This document shows positions 1 to 8,377 of a stretch of DNA of 41,547 nucleotides, piece by piece; position 1 is the first letter of the stretch; each line of letters begins with the position of its first letter. A model generated the notes under the pieces. That model saw only the letters and a list, made by a program, of their open reading frames with translations, made no database searches and was not told where the DNA came from. The position numbers and the translations under genes are program-made. Source of the DNA: CAZEAP01 sp964510315 (lineage in GTDB: Bacteria; Planctomycetota; Brocadiia; SM23-32); the NCBI GenBank assembly GCA_964510315.1, contig CAZEAP010000031.1, positions 1 through 41,547 on the forward strand. The letters run 5' to 3'.

Positions 1-24
1 CGCGGAGCGGCGCGGTCGTGAAGG

Positions 25-81
25 CCAGGGCTTCAGCCCTGGTATCTCCCGCGAATACCCAATTGCGCCCCGCAGGGGCGC
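25..81. repeat. Two adjacent short palindromes (REP-like)
   Basis: Two perfect hairpins lie next to each other. The first is CCAGGGCT-TC-AGCCCTGG at 25-42 (8-bp stem, 2-nt loop) and the second GCGCCCC-GCA-GGGGCGC at 65-81 (7-bp stem). There is no T-run, so a rho-independent terminator is unlikely. Such GC-rich palindromes are typical of dispersed REP-like repeats; a similar palindrome-rich stretch is at about 22190-22290. No gene is visible in 1-94. Confidence 0.5.
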
Positions 82-218
82 GGTGAGGTACCCGATGCGC
101 AAAAGCCTGACCAGCGCGTCCTCGCGGCAGGCTGCACCGGTGCCTGGACGCCCTGACGCGCAAAGCGGTCAAACGCGGGGCCAAACCACCCGAGGAACAT
201 CCCTGCCTGGAAGACCGG

Positions 219-401
219 ATGCTGAAGATATGCAGAGTCCTTGAGAAACTCCGCCCGGACGGAGAGGACCTGATGGAGCAGCTCCGGGGAATCGAGCGGT
301 TCGCCAGGTACTGCCTGACGCACCTGACCGAAGAGGAGATGGTGCCCGTGCGGAAGGCCGTGCGGATGTTCCTGGACCACATGGAGGAGAGCGCGCAATG
401 A
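219..401 (+). CDS. Doubtful small helical protein
   Basis: A 60-residue ORF with a mostly helical, charged composition, preceded by a weak GGAAG ribosome-binding site. The same frame is open from about 110 without a start codon and reads as a further basic helix. An ATG at 95 with a good GAGG site lies in another frame, and one skipped base near 130 would join the two into a protein of about 96 residues. It may therefore be a short real gene, a frameshifted one or noise. No family is recognised. It is convergent with the membrane protein ending at 450. Confidence 0.25.
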   Translation: MLKICRVLEKLRPDGEDLMEQLRGIERFARYCLTHLTEEEMVPVRKAVRMFLDHMEESAQ

Positions 402-449
402 CCTGAGGTGCCCCGAACATGCCAAAAAGGAAGGCGGTCCCGGCGGCCC

Positions 450-1493
450 CTACCGGCGGCCGTAGAGAATCGTCAGGCCGGCCAGACAGAGGCCCCCCAG
501 CCCGAGGCCGCACAGGTAGAAAATGCCTCGGCTGACCAGGGTGACTGCGGCGGCCGTCTGCGCGGGTACACCGAAGGCCGCGCAGAGCGCCAGCATGGCC
601 CCCTCCATGAACCCGGCGCCGCCGGGTGAGAGGGAGACGTCCCCCAGGAAGGTGCTGATCGTCACGATCACCAGCACTCGGACGAACCCCACGTCGGCCC
701 CGAGGGACTCGAACAGAACAAGATGGGCCAGGCAGATCATCAGCCAGGAGACCGCCGATATGGTAGCGACCTTGGCGACCGCCTTCGGGCTGCCCGCAGC
801 CCGGCCGAGGGGGGTGACCAGGTTGTCCAGCTTGCCGATGGCGTATTGCTCGAAGTGCTCGTAGGTGACGAAGCGCCGCCGCAGGAAGCGCATCAGCCGT
901 CCCTCGTAGAGCAGCCGCAGCAGTTTGCCCAGCAGCGGGGACTCCAGGCCAACCTGCTTGCGCAGAAGAAAGCCGCTCAGCACCGCCCCGAAAACCAGGA
1001 ACACGACCCCGCCCAGCACCACCTTGTAGACCAGGGGAATCTGCACGAAGACCACGACGAAGAAGACCGACATCGTCAGGAAGCCGAGGAACACGGACGC
1101 GTAGCCGAGCTTATCCGCCAGGATGGTGCCGAGATAAACGGTCTTTTCCCCGCCGAACGCCTTGCTCATGTAGTAAGCGCGGACGGGCTCCCCGCCGACG
1201 CGTGCGCCGGGGGTTATGATGTTGAAAAACACCCCGGCCATGTAGATGGGAAAGACGGCGAGCAGGTTCCCCCGCAGCTCCGGCCGGATCAACTGGGTCC
1301 ACCGGAAACACCACAAAAGGAAGACCGTGACGAACAGCAGGGACGCGCTGCGGATGGAGGCGAAGTCCGCGCGACCCATCACCCGGAGGATGTTGCGGAA
1401 GCCGATGCGCCGCAGCACCACGTAGAGCAGCCCGACGACCAGCAGCACGAGCAGCACCTTGAGGAGTCGCCACAGCCGGCGCCGGCCGCCCAT
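450..1493 (-). CDS. LPG-synthase-TM / UPF0104 flippase-like membrane protein
   Basis: A 347-residue polytopic membrane protein with a basic N-terminus, a first membrane helix at about 10-30 and several more to the C-terminus. The region around 'GVFFNIITPGARVGGEPVRA' and the late 'GDVSLSPGGAGFMEG' stretch are hallmarks of the lysylphosphatidylglycerol synthase transmembrane family (PF03706). In the wider family this domain moves or flips lipids; the soluble aminoacyltransferase domain of MprF is absent here. The ATG at 1493 overlaps the stop of the upstream glycosyltransferase by one base (TGATG), so the two are translationally coupled. A TTG one codon upstream is less likely as start. Coupling to a polyprenyl-type glycosyltransferase suggests handling of a lipid-linked product; the substrate cannot be told. 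Confidence 0.85.
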   Translation of the reverse strand: MGGRRRLWRLLKVLLVLLVVGLLYVVLRRIGFRNILRVMGRADFASIRSASLLFVTVFLLWCFRWTQLIRPELRGNLLAVFPIYMAGVFFNIITPGARVGGEPVRAYYMSKAFGGEKTVYLGTILADKLGYASVFLGFLTMSVFFVVVFVQIPLVYKVVLGGVVFLVFGAVLSGFLLRKQVGLESPLLGKLLRLLYEGRLMRFLRRRFVTYEHFEQYAIGKLDNLVTPLGRAAGSPKAVAKVATISAVSWLMICLAHLVLFESLGADVGFVRVLVIVTISTFLGDVSLSPGGAGFMEGAMLALCAAFGVPAQTAAAVTLVSRGIFYLCGLGLGGLCLAGLTILYGRR

Positions 1494-2266
1494 CAACAGG
1501 CCTTCCGGCGCTGCAGCCGGGCGAGGGCGGCGCCTTCCTTGAGGGTGGCCCAGGTGAGGTGCAGCTTGTCGGCAACCCCGATGCTGCTCTCGGCGCCCTG
1601 GTAGGTGCAGGGGGTGGGGACCTCGGCCACGCGGAGGTCACGGCCCCGCTGGAGGGCCATGGCGGCCAGGAGCACCAGCGAGGTGTGCTCCAGAGTGTAT
1701 CCCCCGCGGGCGGTCAGGTTGTCCGCCAGGTAACGGGCGGCCTCCCGCGTGTAGATGCGGTAGCCGCTCTGGACGTCGCTGAGGGGCGTGGCGGCGATCA
1801 CCCGGTAGGCGAGGTTGGCGAGGGCGTTGGCGAATCGGCGGCCGAGGGGCATGTGCCCCTCGGCGCGGCTCGCGATGACCACGTCGTGATTCCGGGCGTG
1901 GCCGCAGAGCCGGGGCAGCAGCAGCGGATCGTTCTGCATGTCGGCGTCCAGAACCGCCACGTAGTCGACGTCGGAATGTTCCAGGCCGGCCGCCAGTCCG
2001 TGCTTGACGGCGGCCTGTTTGCCCTGGTTTACGGTGTGGTGCATGGCCGTCAGGCGGTCGTCGCTGCTCAGGCGGTCGATCAATTCCCCGGTGCGGTCGG
2101 TGGAGCCGTCGTCCACGCAGACCACTCGGCCGACGCCGGCATCCAGCGTCGCGCGGAGCGCCCGCGTGACGTTCCTCTCCTCGTTATAGGCGGGGAACAC
2201 CGCGCCGACGCGGTCCATGCCGGGGAAGGGATCGCCCATGGGCAGCTTCTCCACCAGTATCTTCAT
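1493..2266 (-). CDS. GT2-family (DPM1/polyprenyl-phosphate type) glycosyltransferase
   Basis: A 257-residue single-domain GT-A glycosyltransferase. The nucleotide-sugar motifs are clear: PAYNEE at 25-30, DDGSTD at 52-57, and DADMQND at 107-113, which holds the DxD-type metal-binding aspartates. The SDVQSGYRIYTREA stretch near 165-180 is typical of dolichol/polyprenyl-phosphate mannosyl- or glucosyltransferases. There is no C-terminal membrane region, so it probably works at the inner face of the membrane with the multi-helix protein encoded immediately downstream, whose start overlaps its stop. The gene lies 12 bp after the class V aminotransferase, in the same direction. Donor sugar and acceptor are not predictable from sequence. 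Confidence 0.88.
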   Translation of the reverse strand: MKILVEKLPMGDPFPGMDRVGAVFPAYNEERNVTRALRATLDAGVGRVVCVDDGSTDRTGELIDRLSSDDRLTAMHHTVNQGKQAAVKHGLAAGLEHSDVDYVAVLDADMQNDPLLLPRLCGHARNHDVVIASRAEGHMPLGRRFANALANLAYRVIAATPLSDVQSGYRIYTREAARYLADNLTARGGYTLEHTSLVLLAAMALQRGRDLRVAEVPTPCTYQGAESSIGVADKLHLTWATLKEGAALARLQRRKAC

Positions 2267-2278
2267 AGCGGTGGCCGC

Positions 2279-3445
2279 CTACATCTGGCTGTAAGCCGCT
2301 TCCGCCGCGGCCTCGGCGCCCGAACCAATGGAGGCGCCCTGTTCGGAAAGAACCGCCTCCAGCGCCTCCAGCACCCGCAGCACGTTCTCCCTGCGGCAGG
2401 AATGCCCCATCAGGCCGATCCGCCACACGCGGCCGGCCAGCGGGCCGAGTCCGCCCCCGATCTCGATGTCGTAGTCTTCCAGCAGAGCGCGGCGGACGGC
2501 GGCGTCGTCGACGCCTTCGGGCACTTCCACCGCGTTGAGCATCGGCAGCCGAAGCGAGGGCTCGACCAGCAGGGCGAGACCCATCGCCTCCAATCCCGCG
2601 GCCAGGGCGCGGTGGTTGTTCCGGTGCCTCTCGAACCGCGCTTCGAGCCCTTCCTCGACGACCACCTGGAGCGCCTGACGGAAAGCGTAAATCATGGAGA
2701 TGGGCGCCGTGTGGTGATAGGTGCGCTCGTCGCCCCAGTATTTCCGCACCATGCTCATATCCAGATACCAGCTTCTGACCTTCGTGGTGCGGGCCTCCAG
2801 GGCGTCCACGGCCCTGGCGCTGAAGGAGATGGGGGCCAGTCCCGGCGGGCAGCTCAGGCACTTCTGGGTGCCGGAGTATATGGCGTCGATTTCCCACTCG
2901 TCGGTCTCAACGGCAGAGCCGCCCAGGGAAGTGACGGCATCCACCAGGAGGAGTGCCCCGGAGCGGTGGGCGATCTCTCCGAGCCCGTCCAGCGGCTGCA
3001 GGACGCCGGTGCTGGTTTCGGCATGCACGAGGGCGATCACCTTGGGGCTGGTTCGCTGGACGGCCGCCTCGAGCCTGTCCGGTGGGAAGGCGGTCCCCCA
3101 TTCGGCCTTGATGGTGGAGAGTTCACCTCCCAGCCGTTCGACGATGTCGGCCATCCGCGTGCCGAAAACGCCGTTGATGCAGACCAGAACCCTGTCGCCC
3201 GGCTCCACCAGGTTGCACAGGCAGGTCTCCATGCCCGCGCTTCCCGTGCCGGAGACCGGCAGCGTGAACGGGTTACTGGTCTTCATCACCTCCCGCAGCA
3301 GCTCCTGGGTCTCGTCCATTATCTCCAGGAACTCCGGATCGAGGTGACCGACCAGCGGCAGGGACATTGCTTCCAGCACGCTCGGATGACAGTTGCTGGG
3401 ACCGGGGCCGAGAAGGACGCGCTTCGGAGTGACGGGACCGGACAT
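2279..3445 (-). CDS. Class V aminotransferase (alanine/serine-glyoxylate type)
   Basis: A 388-residue PLP enzyme of fold type I, the usual length for the alanine-glyoxylate/serine-pyruvate aminotransferase family. The N-terminus has LLGPGPSNCHPSVL, the cofactor aspartate lies in DAVTS (D169), and the Schiff-base lysine is K195 in SGTQK. The start at 3445 is chosen because AGGAGA lies 5 bases before the ATG; longer in-frame extensions lack this. The family moves an amino group from alanine or serine to glyoxylate or another oxo-acid. It sits 104 bp after the Nudix gene and directly before the glycosyltransferase/flippase pair, so a role in making an amino-bearing precursor for them is possible but only inferred. 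Confidence 0.88.
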   Translation of the reverse strand: MSGPVTPKRVLLGPGPSNCHPSVLEAMSLPLVGHLDPEFLEIMDETQELLREVMKTSNPFTLPVSGTGSAGMETCLCNLVEPGDRVLVCINGVFGTRMADIVERLGGELSTIKAEWGTAFPPDRLEAAVQRTSPKVIALVHAETSTGVLQPLDGLGEIAHRSGALLLVDAVTSLGGSAVETDEWEIDAIYSGTQKCLSCPPGLAPISFSARAVDALEARTTKVRSWYLDMSMVRKYWGDERTYHHTAPISMIYAFRQALQVVVEEGLEARFERHRNNHRALAAGLEAMGLALLVEPSLRLPMLNAVEVPEGVDDAAVRRALLEDYDIEIGGGLGPLAGRVWRIGLMGHSCRRENVLRVLEALEAVLSEQGASIGSGAEAAAEAAYSQM

Positions 3446-3549
3446 GGGCTCTCCTGATCGAAGTGCAAAGCACTCGGCGTTCGCAAGGCAAAGGGATACC
3501 GCAAATCGGCCCGCTGCGCAAGCTGTGCCCGCCCCGGAGGGGAGGCGGA

Positions 3550-4206
3550 TCACCCCTCCCGGAGGGGGGCCGTCAGGTCATCGACCCGGCAGCGGTAGAC
3601 GCCCGGCTGCTCGTCCGTGCCCTCCTTCTCCAGCACGATGTCGGCGCACTCCGCCAGGACGGCCGTCTGCTCGAAGCTGACCGGCCGGCTCAGGCAGGCC
3701 CGCAGTGCCTCCCGCAGGTCGCGCAGGCGGAAGCGCACCGGCAGCAGCCCGAAGGCCATGTGCGTGCCGAGGGCGACGAGGCGCAGCTTTCCCCGTCCGG
3801 TCGCGAGGATGTCGACGTGATCGAAGCCCGGCTCGGGCAGGTCCTCGACGGGGAACCATCTCGCCCCGGCGGCGTCGGAGCCGGCGGCCGCCCGCTTCTG
3901 GTCGGGGCCCACCACGGCGAGGTAAGCGACGCTGACGTTGCGGCCGCGGGGGTCGCGACCCGGCGCGCCCCAGGCGCCGATCTGGATGAGTCCGGCCGGG
4001 CGAACGCCGGTCTCCTCCTCCAGCTCACGGGCGCAGGCGTCCGGCAGGTCCTCATCTTCCTCCACGAAACCGCCGGGCAGGGCCCACTGCCCCTGATAGG
4101 GATCGTTGGCGCGGCGGATCAGCAGCACCTGCAGACCCCCTTGAGCGGAGAGGGAAAACGTCACGGCGTCGGTGGTAACGTACATCTTGGGCGGCAAAGG
4201 ACTCAT
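3550..4206 (-). CDS. NrtR-like Nudix protein (Nudix domain plus C-terminal winged helix)
   Basis: A 218-residue protein. Residues about 8-125 form a Nudix domain with a complete Nudix box from G46 to V68 (Gx5Ex7RELEEETGV). Residues about 128-210 resemble the C-terminal winged-helix part of NrtR-type regulators: a conserved FDHVDIL segment, then LLPVRFRLRDLREAL and a final PGVYRCR strand. NrtR proteins sense ADP-ribose or related nucleotides and repress NAD-biosynthesis genes. The gene starts one base after the stop of nadE, which supports that role. In many regulators of this family the catalytic Nudix residues are degraded; here they are intact, so hydrolase activity on ADP-ribose is possible. 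A plain COG1051 hydrolase is the alternative. Confidence 0.8.
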   Translation of the reverse strand: MSPLPPKMYVTTDAVTFSLSAQGGLQVLLIRRANDPYQGQWALPGGFVEEDEDLPDACARELEEETGVRPAGLIQIGAWGAPGRDPRGRNVSVAYLAVVGPDQKRAAAGSDAAGARWFPVEDLPEPGFDHVDILATGRGKLRLVALGTHMAFGLLPVRFRLRDLREALRACLSRPVSFEQTAVLAECADIVLEKEGTDEQPGVYRCRVDDLTAPLREG

Positions 4207-4207
4207 C

Positions 4208-5734
4208 TCACTGCCCGTCCTCCCCGTCAGGTAGTGGCCCCAGCCGGCCCGCCAGCGGCAGGCGCGGCCAGGGGTTGCGCCGCGCGTAAACCCGAAGCAC
4301 GGGCGGCGCCTGTCTTCGCTTGAAGTCGGCATACTTCACCCGGCGGATGATCTCCCGGACCGTGGTCGTCTCGAAACCCCGCTCAGCGATCGCCTCGGCT
4401 CCCAGGCCCTCCTCCAGGTACAGGGCCAGTATCCGGTCCAGCAGCCCGTAAGGGGGCAGATCGTCCCGGTCCCGCTGGTCGGGCCGCAGCTCGGCGCTCG
4501 GGGGGCGCTCGATCACGAACCGGGGGATGACTTCGCCGTCGCGGTTCATGTGCTCGGCCAGCTCATAGACCACCGTCTTCGGGATGTCACCGATGACGGT
4601 CAGTCCGCCCGTCATGTCGCCGTACAGGGTGCAATACCCCACGGCCAGCTCGCTGCGGTTGCCGGTCGCCAGGGGCATGGCGCCGAACTTATTGGCGTAG
4701 GCCATCTGCGCGGCGGCCCGAATGCGCGCCTGGATGTTCTCCTCCGCCGTTCCCCTTTCGGTCCCGCTGAACACCGGCTTCATGACTTCCTCGAACTCCG
4801 TGCGGAGCTTCTCGACCGAGATGGTGATGGTCCGGATGCCCAGCGACCGGGCTACCGCGTCCGCGCCCCGGCGGGCCGCCTCGCTGGAGAAACGGGTCGG
4901 CATGAACAGCGCCGTCACGGCATCCGGGCCGAGCGCGTCGACCGCCACGGCCGCGACCACTGCGCTGTCGATGCCCCCGCTCAGACCCAGGACCGCCTCC
5001 TCGAAGCCGGTCTTCCGCACGAAATCGGCCACGCCCAGCCGCACCGCCTCGTGCAGCGCGTCGACTTCGCCGAGGGGGGAGCCGCGGCGCGCTTCCGGGC
5101 CCTCGGTGTCGACCACCAGCAGGTCTTCCCGGAAGAGCGCGGCGGTGACGAGGACCGAGCCGTCCGGCCGGACCGCCAGGCTTCCGCCCTCGAACACGAA
5201 CTCGCCGTTCCCTCCCACCAGGTTCACCCAGACGAGCGGAACTCCGGCCCTCGAGGCGGCCTCCGCGCAGCGGCCCACCTTCTCCTCACGGCAGCCCCGG
5301 TAGAACCGCTCGGGGCCCAGGGCGAGCAGCACGCGCGCCCCGGGCACTTCCCCCGGGGGTGGGCCGGCGCCCACCGCCACGCCCTCGGCCTCCACCGCCA
5401 CCGAACCGTCCTCGGCGGTCGCAGCACACAGGCCGTCCCGGAACAGCGACGCGGCGACGACGTGGTCGGGCTCCCCCGCGCGGAGAACGTGCCCTACGGC
5501 GATAGGCAGTCGCCGGGAAGCTTCAGCCACCCTCTCCAGCGCGCGCTCCTGCTCGCGTGCGAACCAGTCCTCCCCGGCCAGGTCCATCGGCCGCCAGCCG
5601 GTGAGAGCGCAGCGGGAGAAGGCCACGAGGTCAGCCCCCGCCTCGGCGGCTTGCTCGACCATGTCCTCCACGGTCCGCAGATTGCCCGCGATGTCTCCGG
5701 TGGTCGGGTTGGTCTGTGCGATCGCAATCTTCAT
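4208..5734 (-). CDS. nadE: NAD+ synthetase with degenerate glutaminase domain
   Basis: A 508-residue protein with the two-domain layout of glutamine-dependent NAD synthetase: an N-terminal nitrilase-fold domain (1-about 212) and a C-terminal NAD synthetase domain with the PP-loop SGGIDS at 252-257 and YGDMTGGLTVIGDIPK further on. It amidates nicotinate adenine dinucleotide using ATP. The N-terminal domain has lost its active site. Where relatives have a PELALTGY-type motif with the catalytic Glu, this protein reads FSRCALTGW (R41), and about 50 residues that normally carry the catalytic Lys and the CEDxW-type Cys are missing between about 100 and 140, although the later REEK...VNLVGGN...GGS part remains. 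It therefore probably uses free ammonia. Coupled to the NrtR-like gene downstream. Confidence 0.9.
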   Translation of the reverse strand: MKIAIAQTNPTTGDIAGNLRTVEDMVEQAAEAGADLVAFSRCALTGWRPMDLAGEDWFAREQERALERVAEASRRLPIAVGHVLRAGEPDHVVAASLFRDGLCAATAEDGSVAVEAEGVAVGAGPPPGEVPGARVLLALGPERFYRGCREEKVGRCAEAASRAGVPLVWVNLVGGNGEFVFEGGSLAVRPDGSVLVTAALFREDLLVVDTEGPEARRGSPLGEVDALHEAVRLGVADFVRKTGFEEAVLGLSGGIDSAVVAAVAVDALGPDAVTALFMPTRFSSEAARRGADAVARSLGIRTITISVEKLRTEFEEVMKPVFSGTERGTAEENIQARIRAAAQMAYANKFGAMPLATGNRSELAVGYCTLYGDMTGGLTVIGDIPKTVVYELAEHMNRDGEVIPRFVIERPPSAELRPDQRDRDDLPPYGLLDRILALYLEEGLGAEAIAERGFETTTVREIIRRVKYADFKRRQAPPVLRVYARRNPWPRLPLAGRLGPLPDGEDGQ

Positions 5735-5743
5735 AGGCGGACC

Positions 5744-5772
5744 ATTGTGTCGGAAAGGCGCGGCTCAATCAA
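5744..5772 (-). promoter_or_regulatory. Candidate sigma-70 promoter for nadE
   Basis: On the minus strand TTGATT (complement of 5767-5772) and CACAAT (complement of 5744-5749) are separated by 17 bases; each matches four of six consensus positions. Transcription would start about 5737, only a few bases before the nadE ATG at 5734. That start has no evident Shine-Dalgarno sequence, so a nearly leaderless mRNA is possible. Confidence 0.35.
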
Positions 5773-5794
5773 CGGGAGCCGGCTACAGCTACGG

Positions 5795-5822
5795 TTGACT
5801 TCGGCGCCTCGCCCCGGATAAT
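5795..5822 (+). promoter_or_regulatory. Sigma-70 promoter for trpG/pabA
   Basis: TTGACT at 5795-5800 and GATAAT at 5817-5822 with a 16-base spacer, each one mismatch or nearly so from consensus. The predicted start is about 5829, giving a leader of about 24 nt with GAGGG in front of the ATG at 5853. Confidence 0.65.
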
Positions 5823-5852
5823 GACAGGACAGGGTCCTGAGGGCGAAATCCC

Positions 5853-6407
<555 letters not shown>

Positions 6408-6419
<12 letters not shown>

Positions 6420-6842
6420 GCCGCGCGCCCCGGCCGGGCCTTCGGAGACCTCGACTGCGTCCCGAATCTCCTTTGGCAGCCTGCGCGGACGCCCCCGCTC
6501 GTCAACGCAGGCCAGCACGACGTGCCCCTCCGCCACGGGATCGCCGGGCCCCTTCAGGCGCAGGTGGTGGCGGAAATCTATCCGCGTCGGCCGCAGCCGA
6601 TCGACCCAACTGGTAACCTCCAGAACGTCGTCGTAGCTCGCCCGGCCCAGGTATCGGCAGTGCGCCTCCACCACCGCCAGATAGATGCCCTGCTCTTCCA
6701 GGTCGCGGTAGGCCGTCCCGAGGGCGCGCAGGTACTCGGTCCTCGCCACCTCAAAGTAAACCAGGAAGTGGGAGTTATACACCGTCCCCATCTGGTCGGT
6801 CTCCGAATAGCGCACCCGGATTTCCGTGGTGTGGGTCCTCAT
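6408..6842 (-). CDS. YbgC/FadM-family acyl-CoA thioesterase
   Basis: A 144-residue hotdog-fold protein of the 4-hydroxybenzoyl-CoA thioesterase family. It shows YSETDQMGTVYNSHF at 12-26, where D16 matches the catalytic aspartate of the YbgC group, followed by a long helix (YFEVARTEYLRALG) and the beta strands of the hotdog fold. Such enzymes hydrolyse acyl-CoA thioesters; substrate not predictable. GGGGA precedes the ATG by a few bases. It runs toward trpG and overlaps its 3' end by 12 bp. From 6843 to 7100 (258 bp) I see no gene, convincing terminator or repeat. Confidence 0.85.
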
Positions 6843-7100
6843 GTCATCCCCTTCCCCTGTGACCGGGCACGAGCAACTGTTCTACCCTCGGAGCCTGGGA
6901 CCAGAGCCTGCTTCCTCGTGCCGTTATGCTTTGCTTCGTTTCCCCCACTTCGCGTAAGGGAGGCTATCGGCCATACTCTTGCTTCGGACTGCTCCGTAGA
7001 AAGCATCCGTTCGCGCCCGGGTGGGCTGGTGCCCTTCCCGCCGTCATGCTGAGGCGCCTTGCCCGCAGAGCAACTTCAGACTTCAGAATTCCTTTGGTAT

Positions 7101-7997
7101 TCATCCCCGCGGGTGGTACTTCTCGTGCAGCGCCTGCAGCCGGGACCTGTCCACGTGGGTGTAGATCTCCGTGGTGGAGATATCGGCATGTCCCAACATG
7201 ATCTGCACCGAGCGCAGGTCCGCTCCCCCGCTCAGCAGGTGCGTGGCGAAGCTGTGGCGCAACGTGTGGGGATGTACCTCCGCCGGAATGCCGGCCGCCA
7301 GGGCGTGCTTTTTGACCCGCCGCCAGACTGCCTCGCGGCTCATCCGCCCGCCCGTCCGCGTCAGGAACAGGGCGGACTCGCCGGAGTCGCGGAGCAGCTT
7401 CGGTCGAGCTTCCTCCACGTAACGCCGAACGGCGCGCCGTGCCGGCTCCCCGACCGGAACCAATCTCTCCTTCCTGCGCTTGCCGTAACATCGGGCGAAG
7501 CCGTATTCGAAGTTGATATCCCGCACGTCCAGCCCGCAGGCCTCGCCGGCCCGCGCGCCGGTTGCATACAGAATCTCCAGCAGGGCGCGGTCCCGCAGCC
7601 CCAGCGGTGTGTCGGCCGGGGGAGCGTCCAGCAGGTCCTGCACCTGCTCGACGCTCAGGACTTCCGGTATCCGTTCCCAGGCCCGCGGCGATTCGAATGA
7701 CGCGGCCGGGTCGGTCTTCACGTAACCGTCGGCGAGCAGAAACCGGTAGAACATGCGCACCGACACCAGGCGGCGGCGGATGGTGTTGGACGAAAGGCCC
7801 TCCCGGCGGCAGGTCTCGACGTAGTCAATCAGCCGCGAAGGGCTGAGCGCTTCCAGATCGGATTCATCCCGCGCACCGGAGAAGGCGAGGAAATCCTCAA
7901 CGTCGGCCCGGTAGGCGGCAAGCGTGTTCTCGCTCAGCCCGCACTCCGCCGCGCAGTAGTGCAGGAAGGCGTCGGCCAGTTTCGCGGCTTTCGTCAT
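7101..7997 (-). CDS. xerD: Tyrosine recombinase, XerC/XerD type
   Basis: A 298-residue site-specific recombinase, exactly the length of classical XerD. The N-terminal SAM-like DNA-binding domain covers about 5-90 and the catalytic domain about 110-298. All active-site residues can be placed: R149 in TGARAGE, the beta-hairpin lysine at K173-K176, H244 and R247 in HPHTLRHSFATHLL, H270 in LGHADI, and nucleophile Y279 in TEIYTHV. The likely role is resolving chromosome dimers at dif together with FtsK (encoded at 14942); no dif site was identified. An ATG at 7997 is chosen over an upstream TTG at 8015; neither has a strong ribosome-binding site. XerC and XerD paralogues cannot be told apart here. 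Confidence 0.88.
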   Translation of the reverse strand: MTKAAKLADAFLHYCAAECGLSENTLAAYRADVEDFLAFSGARDESDLEALSPSRLIDYVETCRREGLSSNTIRRRLVSVRMFYRFLLADGYVKTDPAASFESPRAWERIPEVLSVEQVQDLLDAPPADTPLGLRDRALLEILYATGARAGEACGLDVRDINFEYGFARCYGKRRKERLVPVGEPARRAVRRYVEEARPKLLRDSGESALFLTRTGGRMSREAVWRRVKKHALAAGIPAEVHPHTLRHSFATHLLSGGADLRSVQIMLGHADISTTEIYTHVDRSRLQALHEKYHPRG

Positions 7998-8171
7998 GCG
8001 TTCGGGCCCCGGCAAGGGTGGCAGCGTGAGGATTAAGCGGATTCCATCCTACGCGCTCGGCCGATCCGATTTCAATTCGGCCGGGGTGGGCCGCTTCGGC
8101 GCTCACGCCTTCAGACTCGCGGCCCGTTCAGCTTTAAAGAAAGCCCGCGGCGACCTCGCGGAAAAATGGAG

Positions 8172-8201
8172 TTGACGAGGCGAGGCCCCTTCGGCTATAA
8201 T
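8172..8201 (+). promoter_or_regulatory. Sigma-70 promoter of leuA leader
   Basis: TTGACG at 8172-8177 and a perfect TATAAT at 8196-8201 with an 18-base spacer. Transcription should start near 8208, almost on top of the leader-peptide start codon at 8211. The stretch 8016-8171 between the recombinase gene and this promoter holds nothing else I recognise. Confidence 0.75.
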
Positions 8202-8210
8202 CAGGGCGTG

Positions 8211-8291
8211 ATGAGTGGAAAGGCAGACCAGATCCGTCAGGAACTCGCCCTACTGTGGCTTGCTCTGCCCTGGCTTCGCGCCGGGGCTTGA
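8211..8291 (+). CDS. leuL: Leucine-rich leader peptide of leuA
   Basis: A 26-residue peptide reading MSGKADQIRQ then ELALLWLALPWLRAGA and TGA. Six leucines (codons CTC, CTA, CTG, CTT, CTG, CTT) and two tryptophans lie within 11 residues. It stands between a strong promoter and a terminator hairpin in front of leuA, as expected for a leader peptide whose translation senses charged leucyl-tRNA. The ATG is only about 3 nt from the predicted transcript start, with an in-frame GTG just before it, so it is probably translated from a leaderless mRNA. The peptide is recognised from composition and position, not from homology. Confidence 0.75.
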   Translation: MSGKADQIRQELALLWLALPWLRAGA

Positions 8292-8377
8292 GGCGGGTAG
8301 GGTCTGCGTCCACGCCCGGTTCTGAACTCGAGTAGGCCCTGCGGCCTCAAGTCTGGAGGCTGCGGGGTTTTTCTTTC
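8247..8377 (+). promoter_or_regulatory. Leucine attenuator upstream of leuA (1:2, 2:3, 3:4 pairings)
   Basis: Three mutually exclusive pairings can be drawn. Arm 1, GCCCUAC at 8247-8253 over the leucine codons, pairs with arm 2 GUAGGGU at 8297-8303. Arm 2 can instead pair with arm 3: GAGGC 8290-8294 with GCCUC 8344-8348, and AGGGUCU 8299-8305 with AGGCCCU 8334-8340 (antiterminator). Arm 3, 8337-8348, can also pair with arm 4, 8356-8367, forming a 12-bp terminator with two G-U pairs, a 7-nt loop and the T-rich tail TTTTTCTTTC at 8368-8377. A ribosome stalled on the leucine codons would cover arm 1, favour 2:3 and let transcription into leuA continue. A T-box motif was not found. Confidence 0.75.
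8337..8377 (+). terminator. Rho-independent terminator of the leuA attenuator
   Basis: A 12-bp stem (8337-8348 with 8356-8367, two G-U wobbles), a 7-nt loop and the run TTTTTCTTTC. It lies 100 bp before the leuA ATG with no intervening gene, so it must act as a regulated terminator within the leader. Confidence 0.8.

Noticed and set aside
95..244. ATG at 95 with a good GAGG site
   Set aside because: The product is short, rich in Gly/Pro/Ser/Arg and lacks structure; only of interest if joined by a frameshift to the ORF at 219-401.
7985..8015. TTG start for the recombinase at 8015
   Set aside because: The ATG at 7997 gives exactly the classical 298-residue length; the TTG has no ribosome-binding site.
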